Positions 33,466 to 42,845 of a stretch of DNA of 64,000 bases are shown one piece after another. The position numbers and the translations under genes were made by a program. The notes under the pieces are model-generated. The model was given only the letters and a program-made list of their open reading frames with translations. It was not told the DNA's origin and made no database searches. The stretch's first letter is position 1. Each line of letters starts with the position of its first letter. The stretch comes from a bacterium D16-56. Its GTDB lineage: Bacteria; Bacillota; Clostridia; Lachnospirales; Lachnospiraceae. The DNA is taken from contig RAYY01000016.1 of the NCBI GenBank assembly GCA_003611875.1, positions 1 through 64,000 of the forward strand, written 5' to 3'.

Positions 33466-34179
33466 ATGAACAGAATATCTTTGGAACAGGAGCTTAAGGG
33501 AAATACTTATCCGGGACGGGGGATTGTGATTGGCAAGACGCCTGACGGGACGAAGGCAGTGTCAGCCTATTTTATCATGGGGCGAAGCGAGAACAGCAGG
33601 AACCGGGTATTTGTAGAAGACGGAGAGGGGATCCGAACCCAGGCATTTGACCCGGCAAAGCTTCAGGATCCAAGTTTGATTATCTATGCGCCGGTGCGGG
33701 TTTTGGGAAATAAGACCATTGTTACCAACGGGGATCAGACAGATACCATTTATGAAGGGATGGATAGGCAGCTTACCTTTGAGCAGAGTCTCCGCAGCCG
33801 GGAATTTGAGCCGGACGGCCCTAACTATACGCCGAGAATTTCGGGAATCATGCATATAGAAAACGGAAAGTTCAATTATGCTATGTCGATTCTGAAGAGT
33901 AATCACGGAGATCCGGCTTCCTGCTGCCGGTATACCTTTGCCTATGAGAATCCCTTGGCAGGGGAAGGACATTTTATTCATACTTATAAGAGCGACGGCA
34001 ATCCGCTGCCCAGCTTTGAGGGGGAACCAAAGCCGGCAGGCATGATGGATGAGATAGATGCTTTTACAAAGCTTTTGTGGGAAAGCTTAAACGAGGAGAA
34101 TAAAGTATCCTTGTTTGTCCGGTATATTGAGATTGCTTCCGGAAGGTATGAGACCAGGATTGTGAATAAAAATTCATGA
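33466..34179 (+). CDS. IMP cyclohydrolase, PurO-like
   Basis: A 237-residue protein starting [44 protein letters not shown], the pattern of the stand-alone IMP cyclohydrolase family first known from archaea (PurO). It closes the purine ring of FAICAR to give IMP. Other features: [33 protein letters not shown] and YAMSILKSN. It is followed after 16 bases by the AICAR formyltransferase, which makes its substrate. Together they replace the usual bifunctional PurH. Confidence 0.88.
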   Translation: MNRISLEQELKGNTYPGRGIVIGKTPDGTKAVSAYFIMGRSENSRNRVFVEDGEGIRTQAFDPAKLQDPSLIIYAPVRVLGNKTIVTNGDQTDTIYEGMDRQLTFEQSLRSREFEPDGPNYTPRISGIMHIENGKFNYAMSILKSNHGDPASCCRYTFAYENPLAGEGHFIHTYKSDGNPLPSFEGEPKPAGMMDEIDAFTKLLWESLNEENKVSLFVRYIEIASGRYETRIVNKNS

Positions 34180-34195
34180 ATTACTTAAGGAAAGG

Positions 34196-35386
34196 ATGGA
34201 AAACAAAATGAAGGAAATGGAATTAAAATATGGGTGCAACCCTAACCAGAAACCGGCAAAGATCTTTGCAGAAGGGGATGGAGAGCTGCCGATTCAGGTT
34301 TTATCAGGAAAGCCCGGATACATTAACCTGTTGGATGCTTTCAACGGATGGCAGCTTGTGCGGGAGCTTAAGAAGGCCACAGGATTGCCTGCAGCAGCTT
34401 CTTTTAAGCATGTGTCGCCTGCAGGGGCAGCAGTAGGGCTTCCCTTAAGCGAGACCTTGGCAAAGATCTACTGGGTAGATGATATGGGAGATTTATCGCC
34501 GTTGGCAAGCGCTTATGCCCGGGCAAGAGGGGCTGACAGGATGTCTTCTTTTGGAGATTTTATCTCTTTGTCTGACGTTTGTGATACGGATACGGCAAAG
34601 CTGATTAAGCGGGAAGTCTCGGACGGAGTGATTGCGCCTGGGTATGAGCCGGAAGCGCTTCAGATCTTACAATCAAAAAAGAACGGCAATTACTGTGTGA
34701 TTCAGATGGACGAGACCTATGAGCCGGAGAAAATTGAGAAAAAGCAGGTGTTTGGGATTACCTTTGAACAGGGAAGAAATGATCTGGACATTAATTATGA
34801 TCTGATCTCTCAGGTGGTTACGGAAAACAAAGAGATTCCGGATTCAGCAAAAAGGGATCTGGTGATTTCCCTGATTACCTTAAAATACACCCAGTCTAAC
34901 TCGGTCTGCTATGCGAAGGACGGTCAGGCCATTGGCATCGGCGCAGGACAGCAGTCACGGGTACACTGTACCCGGTTAGCAGGGCAGAAGGCGGATAACT
35001 GGTTTCTCCGTCAGGCGCCCCAAGTGTTGGGACTGAAGTTTGTGGACGGGATCCGCAGGGCGGATCGGGATAACGCGATTGACGTCTATATTGGAGAGGA
35101 ATATATGGATGTGTTGGCAGACGGGGCCTGGGAAAAGATTTTTAAGGAAAAACCGCCTGTGTTTACCAGAGAGGAAAAAAGAGCCTGGCTGGATCAGATG
35201 AGCGAGGTGTCATTGGGGTCAGATGCGTTCTTTCCTTTCGGAGACAATATTGAGAGGGCATATAAAAGCGGCGTGCAATACATTGCCCAGCCAGGCGGGT
35301 CTGTACGGGATGATCATGTGATTGAGACCTGTAATAAATATGGAATGGCTATGGCCTTTACAGGGATTCGTCTGTTCCATCATTAA
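34196..35386 (+). CDS. AICAR formyltransferase (stand-alone PurH C-terminal type)
   Basis: A 396-residue protein corresponding to the transformylase part of PurH only. It moves a formyl group from 10-formyl-THF to AICAR in the penultimate step of IMP synthesis. Signatures: [49 protein letters not shown] with the catalytic Lys-His, [18 protein letters not shown] and the C-terminal [13 protein letters not shown]...[12 protein letters not shown]. No cyclohydrolase domain is attached. Ribosome binding site AAGGAAAGG; a terminator follows at 35398. Confidence 0.94.
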   Translation: MENKMKEMELKYGCNPNQKPAKIFAEGDGELPIQVLSGKPGYINLLDAFNGWQLVRELKKATGLPAAASFKHVSPAGAAVGLPLSETLAKIYWVDDMGDLSPLASAYARARGADRMSSFGDFISLSDVCDTDTAKLIKREVSDGVIAPGYEPEALQILQSKKNGNYCVIQMDETYEPEKIEKKQVFGITFEQGRNDLDINYDLISQVVTENKEIPDSAKRDLVISLITLKYTQSNSVCYAKDGQAIGIGAGQQSRVHCTRLAGQKADNWFLRQAPQVLGLKFVDGIRRADRDNAIDVYIGEEYMDVLADGAWEKIFKEKPPVFTREEKRAWLDQMSEVSLGSDAFFPFGDNIERAYKSGVQYIAQPGGSVRDDHVIETCNKYGMAMAFTGIRLFHH

Positions 35387-35397
35387 GAGATGATTTT

Positions 35398-35440
35398 ACA
35401 GCCTGTCGGGAAGCGGGAGACGCTTTCGGGCAGGCTGTTT
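35398..35440 (+). terminator. Terminator after the AICAR formyltransferase
   Basis: ACAGCCTGTCGGGAAGCG pairs with CGCTTTCGGGCAGGCTGT around GGAGA, then a short TTT. It is closely related in sequence to the hairpin at 36904-36945. Confidence 0.8.
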
Positions 35441-35460
35441 GGAGTTTCTAATGGAATTTA

Positions 35461-35653
35461 TTGACAAAATTGCCAAACAGAGTTATTGTAAAAATACCGA
35501 AATTTCAATTTTTACGAAATAAGCAGATTATAGGATCGATCTTTAAGGAGGTGAAAAAGTTTTACTATGATTCTGATTATTTCTTAAAAATATAAAATCA
35601 AGAAAGGATAGGGAGGTGAGAGCATGAATAGAAACGGTGCAGATATTTATTAA
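35461..35653 (+). promoter_or_regulatory. Promoter and leader with two miniature ORFs
   Basis: Promoter TTGACA 35461-35466, 17-base spacer, TATTGT 35484-35489. An inverted pair GTAAAAAT/ATTTTTAC (35488-35515) covers the start region. The leader then holds two excellent ribosome binding sites without a real gene: AAGGAGGTG at 35545 before a 6- or 14-codon ORF (ATG 35567 or GTG 35551), and GGGAGGTGAG at 35611 before ATG 35624, encoding MNRNGADIY. The remaining bases to 35763 show nothing else. Confidence 0.55.
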
Positions 35654-35763
35654 AAGTGAAACGAATTAACAAAAAATATATGCTTGGACTTATATTTAGG
35701 AGAGCATAAATGGTTCTGACCGACAGAGGGACCATATATTGAAACATAAGGAGTAATACGATT

Positions 35764-36288
35764 ATGACAATACAGATGGTGAATGGATTTCCTGTGTATG
35801 CCGTCACAAAAAAAGAAGTAGCATACCACCCTTCTGATTTTCAGAAACAGGCAGAAAAATGGGTGGAAGGCGCAAAAAAAGATAAACTGTCTGATGAGGA
35901 ATTAGAAAATCTGAAAAAGAAATATAATTCTGCAAATATGTCAAAAAAAGATTCTATTGCGCTGATGGGTGAACTGGTGGAAGCCGGTATTATTTCCAAA
36001 GGAAGAGCTACTGCTATTTATTTAGGCATTACGCCGTTAGATGAAAGTAAGATCAATCCAACCAAGACAGAAGGTGTTTTGACAAAATGCGATGATGTTT
36101 TTGACCGGAAAAACAATGCCTTCGGAAATTTGGGCGGACTGGGAACCATGTTAAAAGCAGGAGGAATGGATTCCTATAAAAATTTATATGAGTATTCTAA
36201 GGCAGCTACTGATGTAGACGTAAACAAATCCCAGCATTTTCAGGATTACAGAAAGTACTTAGACATATTGGAGCAATTAAAGGCATAG
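35764..36288 (+). CDS. Unknown protein, first gene of an AT-rich pair
   Basis: A 174-residue protein without signal peptide or membrane segment. It starts MTIQMVNGFPVYAVTKKEVAYHPSD and contains a lysine-rich helical LSDEELENLKKKYNSANMSKKDSIALMGELVEAGIISKGRATAIYLG, then a glycine-containing GNLGGLGTMLKAGGMDSYKNLYEYSKAA. I do not recognise the family. Codons and base composition are more AT-rich than in the neighbours on both sides. It precedes the next gene by 23 bases and shares its promoter. Signs of transfer: composition and the related hairpins that flank the pair. Confidence 0.75.
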   Translation: MTIQMVNGFPVYAVTKKEVAYHPSDFQKQAEKWVEGAKKDKLSDEELENLKKKYNSANMSKKDSIALMGELVEAGIISKGRATAIYLGITPLDESKINPTKTEGVLTKCDDVFDRKNNAFGNLGGLGTMLKAGGMDSYKNLYEYSKAATDVDVNKSQHFQDYRKYLDILEQLKA

Positions 36289-36311
36289 ATGAAAAAGAGT
36301 AAGGAGAAAAA

Positions 36312-36893
36312 ATGAATGTATTAGGTTTACAAAGTGCAAATTATTCTGCAGCAAAATATCCCATTGGCTGTACTTCCAGAAATAATATAGGGAATGCTTT
36401 TGGAGAAAGCCTGGTAACGGAAAGGTCATCCTCTGCTCCTGGTGGAAATTATCATGGTACGTTGAAAATGGGCTATTTACATAGTGAATTTAGCCCCGTT
36501 TCAGGACAGGAGCTTCACATGAAGTATGATGAGAGTTCCACAAAGGACGACCCGGTAATGTATGTGGAGGGAAAAGATATTCACGGAAAAACATTTACCA
36601 AAAGAATCCATTTAAATGATGTGGATGCAGAGAACGCCACCCCTGCAGAAATGACGGCATTACGAGTCCATTTGGCCCGGCAAGGCGACAAAAGTGTAAA
36701 GGAAAGCAGTGGAATACCACTTATGGCGCTTGGCAGCCATCAGGATGTAAACACAAGCATGGATTTTAAACAATATTATGAAAACTGGGCTTCGAATCTG
36801 CAGAATGCCGGATTTAGACAAAACGCGGGGATTTACATGAGTGAATTGGAACGGTATCTTTTCCACCACCGCACAAAAGGAAATATAAAATAA
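36312..36893 (+). CDS. Unknown protein, second gene of an AT-rich pair
   Basis: A 193-residue protein without signal peptide or membrane segment. It starts MNVLGLQSANYSAAKYPIGCTSRNNIGNAFGE; the middle part, MYVEGKDIHGKTFTKRIHLNDVDAENATPAEMTAL, recalls a small clostridial family of unknown role that has an (I/V)HVNDIxPxNASxxEM pattern. It ends in a basic RTKGNIK. Probably co-transcribed with the previous gene. The N-terminal pattern, rich in S, A and N, could suit a protein exported by a non-Sec route, but this is speculation. Confidence 0.72.
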   Translation: MNVLGLQSANYSAAKYPIGCTSRNNIGNAFGESLVTERSSSAPGGNYHGTLKMGYLHSEFSPVSGQELHMKYDESSTKDDPVMYVEGKDIHGKTFTKRIHLNDVDAENATPAEMTALRVHLARQGDKSVKESSGIPLMALGSHQDVNTSMDFKQYYENWASNLQNAGFRQNAGIYMSELERYLFHHRTKGNIK

Positions 36894-36903
36894 AGAATTT
36901 TTG

Positions 36904-36945
36904 ACAGCCTGTCTGGGAGCAGAGGATTGCTTTCAGACAGGCTGT
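36904..36945 (+). terminator. Terminator after the AT-rich gene pair
   Basis: ACAGCCTGTCTG...CAGACAGGCTGT with inner GAGC...GCTTT pairing. It is a near copy of the hairpin at 35398-35440, in the same orientation. Confidence 0.75.
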
Positions 36946-37095
36946 TTGGGTTGAAAGGGCATTTTTGCCAGAAATATTAAGTTTTCATAAAATGTTTCAT
37001 ACATCTTGCATAAAAATGTTTTTGAGAGTAAAATAGACACATTATCTGAATTTTAACAATATTTTTACAGGGCCAGAATGTGCAGGAGAAAATTT

Positions 37096-38295
37096 ATGAA
37101 TGGGAACAGAAATCCATACGAAGATTTGTGGAAGGCAATGTCCGGAGGAAACGGATCCGGTAAGTCCCCTTTTGAGGGCAGTAAAAGGGACAGTGATGAG
37201 GGAGACAAACAGAACAAGGAGCCGGAGCGGTTTGATTCCAATGGAAATCCGGTCAGACGGTTTCGGCCGTTTAAAGGGATCGGCATAGCGCTGGCTGTGA
37301 TGATTCTGGTATTTGCAGGGATGAACAGCTATTATATGCTGGACGAGGAAAATTATGCGGTAGTGACCACTTTTGGCAGTGCGGAGGCGGTTTCCCAGGC
37401 AGGGCTGCATTTTAAGATTCCTTTTGTGCAGCATGTGAAAAAAGTGTCCAAGGGAATCATGGGGATGCCCATTGGCTACACTTTGGACTCTGGAGAGTCT
37501 GTATCTATTGATGAGGAGTCCGTGATGATCACCAAGGATTTTAACTTTGTAAATACAGATTTCTATTTGGAGTACATGGTGAATGATCCGGTAAAGTATC
37601 TCTATGCGTCAGCAGAGCCGGAGGCGACTTTAAAGATGCTGGCTCAGTCTTATATCCGGGATACGGTGGGGATCTATAATGTAGACGATGTGATTACCAC
37701 AGGAAAGACCACCATCCAGTCTGAGATCAAGGAAAAGCTGACGAACCGGATGATTGAGGAGGATATCGGACTGTCTGTGGTCAATATTACCATACAGGAT
37801 GCTTTTCCTCCTACCACAGAAGTGATGAATGCCTTTAAGAATGTGGAAAATGCCAAACAGGGAAAAGAGACAGCCATCAACAATGCCAACAAAGATCGAA
37901 ATGAGAAGATTCCTCAGGCAGAGGCAGAGTGTGACCAGATTATCAAGAATGCAGAAGCGGAAAAAGAGGCCAGAATCAATGAGGCCCAGGGACAGGTGTC
38001 CCGGTTTGAGCAGATGTATGCAGAGTACAGCAAGTATCCTCTGATCACCAAACAAAGGATGTTTTATGAAACCATGGAGGAGCTGCTGCCTGGGATGAAG
38101 GTTTATCTTGTAGATGAGAGCGGTACTCAGAAGCTGCTGCCTTTAGATAATTTTATGTCGCCGTCACAAGGATCTGCGGCCAATAATCATGGTTTGGAAC
38201 AGAATGCCGGTTCAGAAGGAGCACAGGGGGCGCTGCCTTCTTCAGAAGAAAACGGACAGACTTTTTCTGACAGGGAAAGCGAGGCAGCCCGGTGA
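37096..38295 (+). CDS. hflK: HflK, SPFH-domain regulator of FtsH
   Basis: A 399-residue protein. A hydrophilic cytoplasmic N-terminus is followed by one membrane helix (GIGIALAVMILVFAGMNSYYML) and an SPFH domain (ENYAVVTTFGSAEAV...GLHFKIPFVQHVKKVSKGIMGMPIGY), then a coiled coil rich in A and E (EKIPQAEAECDQIIKNAEAEKEARINEAQGQ). With HflC it forms a membrane assembly that modulates the FtsH protease in known bacteria. ATG 37096 is preferred to 37078 because CAGGAGA lies 8 bases ahead. The C-terminal tail is low-complexity. Confidence 0.9.
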   Translation: MNGNRNPYEDLWKAMSGGNGSGKSPFEGSKRDSDEGDKQNKEPERFDSNGNPVRRFRPFKGIGIALAVMILVFAGMNSYYMLDEENYAVVTTFGSAEAVSQAGLHFKIPFVQHVKKVSKGIMGMPIGYTLDSGESVSIDEESVMITKDFNFVNTDFYLEYMVNDPVKYLYASAEPEATLKMLAQSYIRDTVGIYNVDDVITTGKTTIQSEIKEKLTNRMIEEDIGLSVVNITIQDAFPPTTEVMNAFKNVENAKQGKETAINNANKDRNEKIPQAEAECDQIIKNAEAEKEARINEAQGQVSRFEQMYAEYSKYPLITKQRMFYETMEELLPGMKVYLVDESGTQKLLPLDNFMSPSQGSAANNHGLEQNAGSEGAQGALPSSEENGQTFSDRESEAAR

Positions 38296-38421
38296 GAACA
38301 GCAGAAGAAAAAGATGTATGAAAACGGCTGACAGGCAGGCATTTTCATGACTGCAGGAGCCATGATAGCTGCAAATGCAGGCTTTAAGAGAAAGAGTACA
38401 GGAAGGAAGCGAGGTTTTATA

Positions 38422-39291
38422 ATGAAGAAGGCAGGTAAGGCAACCGTTATGCTGCTGTTAGCGCTGGTATTGGTAGTACTTGGTTCTTCCATGGTAGTTA
38501 CCTATCCCAATGAATATAAACTAATCCGCCAGTTTGGAGAGATCGTCCGGGTGGTGGATGTACCAGGGGTTTCTTTTAAAATCCCCTTTATCCAGACAAG
38601 CGCGTCTCTCCCAAAAGAGCTGCAGATCTATGATATTCCCAGGTCTGATGTGATTACCAAGGATAAGAAAAGCATGATTGCAGATGCTTTTGTGCTGTGG
38701 CGGATATCGGATCCAACATTGTTTACACGGCATTTAAACGGACAGGTGGCTCAGGCGCAGTCCCGGATCTCTGCCTCTGTGTTTTCATCCATGAAGTCCG
38801 TGATCTCCAATATGGATCAGGCGGAGATCATTGAGAACCGGAATGGAAAGCTGGCTTTGGACATCCACGGACATATCGGTAATTCTCTGGATGGATATGG
38901 GATACAGGTTTTGGCAGTGGAAACCAAGTCTCTGGATATGCCGGATGACAACAAGCAGGCAGTCTATGACCGAATGATCTCAGAGAGGAATAATATAGCG
39001 GCTTCTTTTACGGCCCAGGGCAATTCATCGGCTCAGAAGATCAAAAATGATACGACAAAAGAGGTGTCCGTGATGAAATCCGGAGCCTTGGCGGAAGCAG
39101 AGAAGATAAAAGCAGAGGGTGAGGCCCAGTATATGCAGATCTTGTCCAATGCATATAATGATGCCAGCAAGGCGGATTTCTATAATTTTGTCCGGTCTTT
39201 GGATGCGGCGAAGACCGCTTTGAAGAATGGGAACAACACGTTGATTCTGGACAAAAGTTCTCCTATGGCACAGATCTTTTATGGATATTAA
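38422..39291 (+). CDS. hflC: HflC, SPFH-domain partner of HflK
   Basis: A 289-residue protein with an N-terminal anchor (KATVMLLLALVLVVLGSSMVV), SPFH domain (EYKLIRQFGEIVRVVDVPGVSFKIPFIQ) and the typical DVITKDKKSMIADAFVLWRISDP segment, ending in a coiled coil (MKSGALAEAEKIKAEGEAQYMQILSNAYNDASKADFYNFVRSLDAA). The latter phrase is characteristic of HflC. It follows hflK after 126 bases with a GAAGCGAGG site. The longer frame from 38347 has no supporting site. Confidence 0.9.
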   Translation: MKKAGKATVMLLLALVLVVLGSSMVVTYPNEYKLIRQFGEIVRVVDVPGVSFKIPFIQTSASLPKELQIYDIPRSDVITKDKKSMIADAFVLWRISDPTLFTRHLNGQVAQAQSRISASVFSSMKSVISNMDQAEIIENRNGKLALDIHGHIGNSLDGYGIQVLAVETKSLDMPDDNKQAVYDRMISERNNIAASFTAQGNSSAQKIKNDTTKEVSVMKSGALAEAEKIKAEGEAQYMQILSNAYNDASKADFYNFVRSLDAAKTALKNGNNTLILDKSSPMAQIFYGY

Positions 39292-39330
39292 GGGGAAAGC
39301 GCAAGCTGTCTGCATGTTCGAAGCGATTCT

Positions 39331-40185
39331 TTAAAAAGGATTTTGAGAGAGCAGTGTGCTCTGCTGAAATTTCTTCGGCGGAACACCTGTTCTCTTTTTG
39401 AATACCCGACTGAAGTACAAGGGATCCTTAAAGCCTGTCAGGGACGCGATGGCAGAAATATTCATGCTGTCTGTCAGTAGAAGCTCCTTTGCTTTTTCAA
39501 TCCGCAGATCTGTAAGGAAGCGGGCAGGAGACACCCCCATCCGTTTGCGGAACATATGGGAAAAATAATCTTCGCTGAAATTGCAGTACTTAGCCATGGA
39601 GGCAATGGTCCAGGTATCCATATAGCGCTGGTTGAGCTGCATAACCAGGCGCTCGATAGAAAAATTATTCTCTGAGGGAGAAAGCTGCTGTAAGCGGGTG
39701 CGGCGAATTAAAGCCAGTATTTTGTACAAGCTGCTGATGGTCAGCTCCTCATAAAACGGCTTTTTTAGCTGCAGCTCTAAAATGATCTCCTGAAATAGAT
39801 TTTTCAGGGAAAGGGACTCCCCTATGTAGCTGTTTTCGATCTGATAATAATCTAAAAGGCTCTGAATTTTGGAACCTGTAAAATGAATCCAGTAGATCTC
39901 TGGCTTTTCCTGGGAATGGTATGAATAAACCTGGGGATCACCGGGGCGAAAAAGAAGTATATTTCCGGCATTGACAGAAATCCAGGATCCGTCAAGCTGA
40001 TAATGTCCCACTCCCTTAAACACATAAATAATCTGATAGTCCAATCGTCCTTTTATCCGCTGCTGGCTATAGTCACGGCTGATAAACCGCTGCCAGCCGC
40101 AGCAGTTTACGATCACAGCATGTTCTGTGTCCTCAAAGCCAATGGCCCTCCGAGTGGCTCTGAGATGTCCGGATACATCAATCAC
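39331..40185 (-). CDS. AraC-family regulator of the sulfatase/transporter region
   Basis: A 284-residue AraC regulator: N-terminal cupin-type domain (LDYQIIYVFKGVGHYQLDGSWISVNAGNILLFRPGDPQVYSY) and C-terminal helix-turn-helix pair (WTIASMAKYCNFSEDYFSHMFRKRMGVSPARFL, MNISAIASLTGFKDPLYFSRVFKKRTGVPPKKF). It is divergent from the sulfatase and the sugar ABC genes (178 bases apart), so it is the likely activator. It converges on hflC with 39 bases between. Confidence 0.9.
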   Translation of the reverse strand: MIDVSGHLRATRRAIGFEDTEHAVIVNCCGWQRFISRDYSQQRIKGRLDYQIIYVFKGVGHYQLDGSWISVNAGNILLFRPGDPQVYSYHSQEKPEIYWIHFTGSKIQSLLDYYQIENSYIGESLSLKNLFQEIILELQLKKPFYEELTISSLYKILALIRRTRLQQLSPSENNFSIERLVMQLNQRYMDTWTIASMAKYCNFSEDYFSHMFRKRMGVSPARFLTDLRIEKAKELLLTDSMNISAIASLTGFKDPLYFSRVFKKRTGVPPKKFQQSTLLSQNPF

Positions 40186-40362
40186 AATTTATCCTCCCTT
40201 CTTAAAAAACAGAATTATCCATATGAATAACGTGATATGATATGGTTTTCTTAATTAATTTTACTATAATAATTCTTGTAAATCAATAAAAATCATCAAA
40301 ACCGGAAAAATTGAACGGAAGACCAAATAGCAGAAATTGGTAAAATATTAGAAGGGAGAGAG

Positions 40363-41850
40363 ATGAAAAAACAAGTGATTCTATTGATGACAGACACTAC
40401 CAGGAAGGATATGTTAGGATGCTACGGCAATTCTGACATGTACACGCCGAACCTGGATCGTCTGGCAGCCGGCGGTATCCGGTATGAAAATGCGTACACT
40501 TGTCAGCCGGTCTGCGGCCCGGCAAGGAGTGCAATCTTTACCGGCACTTTTCCTCACACCAACGGAATGGTAAGCAACAGTGTTGCCATGGGAGCAAATG
40601 CAAAGACGATTGGACAGCATTTGAACCGACATCAGATTCCATGTGGGTATATTGGAAAATGGCATTTGGATGGAGGGGACTATTTTGGTTTTGGGATTTG
40701 CCCGGAGGGGTGGGAACCTGAGTATTGGTATGATATGAAATGCTATCTGGAAGAATTGAGTCCAAAAGACCGGATTCGATCCAGAAATCCGACAACTGCT
40801 TATGAGCCGGATTTTGACCAGGGATTTACCTATGCCCACCGTTGTTCTGACCGGGCACTGCGGTTTTTGGAACAGTACCAGGATCAGGATTTCTTTTTAA
40901 CAGTGTCTTATGATGAGCCTCATGGCCCATCCCTTTGTCCGGAACCGTACCGCAGCATGTATGATGGATTTTCTTTTGAAGATCATCCGGGATTTCATGA
41001 TGATTTAGGAGACAAGCCTAAGATGCAGCAGCTTTGGGCAGGAGAGAACCGAAACAGTGACCCGGAGAAGCTTCGGGGGCCGTCAAAGGAGTTGTCACTT
41101 TTTCTTGGATGCAACTCCTTTGTGGACTATGAGATTGGACGGGTGCTGGAAAAAGTTGAAAGACAATTTCCGGACGCCCTGGTGATTTATACTTCGGATC
41201 ATGGAGATATGCTGGGTTCTCACAAAATGTTTTCTAAAAATGCCGCGGCATACCGGGAAGTGGCTAATGTACCTTTGATCATTCGGGGCGGGGCTGTGGG
41301 AAGTGTAGTGGATTTTCCGGCTTCTCATATTGACTTAGCGCCTACGATTCTGGAATATTTCGGTCTTCCTATTCCGAAAAATCTGGAAGGAAAAAGTATG
41401 CTGACTCAGATCCGGGATCCATCAGTAAGAATTAATGATGAAGTGTATACAGAGTTTACCCGATATGAAGTGGATCATGATGGGTTTGGCGGCCTTCAGA
41501 TCATGAGGGCAATTATTACGGATCAATATAAGCTGGTGGTGCATTTGCTGGATAAAGATGAGCTGTATGATGGGAAAAAGGATCCGTATGAACTCTGCAA
41601 CCGGATTGAGGACAAAGAATATGGAGAAATTCGCAACCAGCTTCACGACAAACTTCTTGATCATATGAATAAAACCCGGGATCTGTATCGGGGTTATCAG
41701 TGGAAGGTACGGCCATGGAGAAAGGATATGGCGGAAAATTGGGATAATGAAGGGTTTACAAGACAGAAGGAGGAAGACGGATGGGAGCCGCGTCAGTTGG
41801 ATTATGATACAGGACTTCCCATGGAAAGTGCTGTCAGGAGAAAGAAATAA
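40363..41850 (+). CDS. Sulfatase (formylglycine-dependent)
   Basis: A 495-residue type I sulfatase. Metal ligands near the start are in QVILLMTDTTRKDMLGCYGN; the formylglycine position is Cys 51 in CQPVCGPARSAIFTG (CxPxR), so it needs an anaerobic sulfatase-maturing enzyme, not seen in the window. Further ligands: GYIGKWHLDG and IYTSDHGDMLGSHKMFSKN. No signal peptide is visible, so it probably acts on imported sulfated sugars. The adjacent sugar ABC transporter and AraC regulator suggest a pathway for sulfated glycans such as those of mucin. Confidence 0.92.
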   Translation: MKKQVILLMTDTTRKDMLGCYGNSDMYTPNLDRLAAGGIRYENAYTCQPVCGPARSAIFTGTFPHTNGMVSNSVAMGANAKTIGQHLNRHQIPCGYIGKWHLDGGDYFGFGICPEGWEPEYWYDMKCYLEELSPKDRIRSRNPTTAYEPDFDQGFTYAHRCSDRALRFLEQYQDQDFFLTVSYDEPHGPSLCPEPYRSMYDGFSFEDHPGFHDDLGDKPKMQQLWAGENRNSDPEKLRGPSKELSLFLGCNSFVDYEIGRVLEKVERQFPDALVIYTSDHGDMLGSHKMFSKNAAAYREVANVPLIIRGGAVGSVVDFPASHIDLAPTILEYFGLPIPKNLEGKSMLTQIRDPSVRINDEVYTEFTRYEVDHDGFGGLQIMRAIITDQYKLVVHLLDKDELYDGKKDPYELCNRIEDKEYGEIRNQLHDKLLDHMNKTRDLYRGYQWKVRPWRKDMAENWDNEGFTRQKEEDGWEPRQLDYDTGLPMESAVRRKK

Positions 41851-41884
41851 GGAAAGATAAGCAGATCAGGAAAGGAGATGGCTT

Positions 41885-42826
41885 ATGATGAATCAGGAGG
41901 TATTGGCAATCACAAAGAGAAACAGGAGAAAAGAGTGGCTTGTATTAAACGGATGGTGCTGGCTCTTTATGGCGCCGGCAGTAATCTTTTACATTCTGTT
42001 TCAGGGATATCCGATTTTGTGCAGTATCCAGTACTCATTGTTAGATTGGTCAGGACTGACCAGCAATGCTGTGTTTGTGGGGCTGAAGAATTATCGGGAA
42101 CTGCTTCATGACGAGTTGTTTTGGAATGCATTTGTCAACAGCTTTCGATATACGCTGATGATTGTGCCGTTAGAGCTGGCTGTCTCTCTCTTTCTGGCCT
42201 ATATGCTGAATGATGAGAAGATGAAAGGCAGATCTGCTTATCGGACCATGTATTTTATTCCTGTAGTAACGACTGCTTCTGTAGTAGGAATTATTATGAT
42301 TTTTATTCTTGGAGTTCAGGGGCCGGTAAACCATGTGCTGATGACTCTACATTTGATTGATGCACCCATTAATTTCCTGGGAAATGCCAAATATGCAATG
42401 CCCACTCTGGTGTTGATTTCTCTGTGGAAGGACTGCGGGACCTATATGATATACTGGCTGGCAGGACTGCAGGGCGTATCAAAGGATGTGTATGAGGCAG
42501 CGACTGTGGACGGGGCTAACCGGAGACAGACCTTTTTTCACATTGTTCTGCCCCTGATTACGCCGGTTGGAGGGATTATTGCAATTCTCTGCGCAATTAA
42601 CTCTTTAAAGGTCTTTGACATTGTGAAGACCATGACAGAGGGAGGGCCGTTTTATGCCACAGATGTGATTGCCACTTATGTCTATCGAAGTGCATTTTCC
42701 AGTGAGATCGGAATGCCAAGATTAGGGTATGCCAGTGCGGCGGCATTGTTCTTCGGTGCAGTGGTGATTGGTGCAGGAACAGTTATGAATATGGTCAAGA
42801 GCCGTCTTGGCAGGATGCATGAATAA
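41885..42826 (+). CDS. Sugar ABC transporter permease, MalF type
   Basis: A 313-residue permease with six predicted helices. The family phrase MAPAVIFYILFQGYPILCSIQYSLLDWSGLTSNAVFVGLKNYRELLHD marks the first part, and the EAA loop DVYEAATVDGANRRQTFFHIVLPLITP contacts the ATPase. Starts at tandem ATGs (41885/41888) behind GGAGATGG. It forms a heterodimer with the next gene product. No ATPase is in the cluster; such importers often share one MsmX-like ATPase. Confidence 0.92.
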   Translation: MMNQEVLAITKRNRRKEWLVLNGWCWLFMAPAVIFYILFQGYPILCSIQYSLLDWSGLTSNAVFVGLKNYRELLHDELFWNAFVNSFRYTLMIVPLELAVSLFLAYMLNDEKMKGRSAYRTMYFIPVVTTASVVGIIMIFILGVQGPVNHVLMTLHLIDAPINFLGNAKYAMPTLVLISLWKDCGTYMIYWLAGLQGVSKDVYEAATVDGANRRQTFFHIVLPLITPVGGIIAILCAINSLKVFDIVKTMTEGGPFYATDVIATYVYRSAFSSEIGMPRLGYASAAALFFGAVVIGAGTVMNMVKSRLGRMHE

Positions 42827-42845
42827 AGGCTATGGAGGTGTAAGA

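Noticed and set aside
37042-37434. Reverse-strand ORFs under hflK and many similar ones elsewhere
   Set aside because: They are antisense shadows of well-supported genes with no ribosome binding site or family match.
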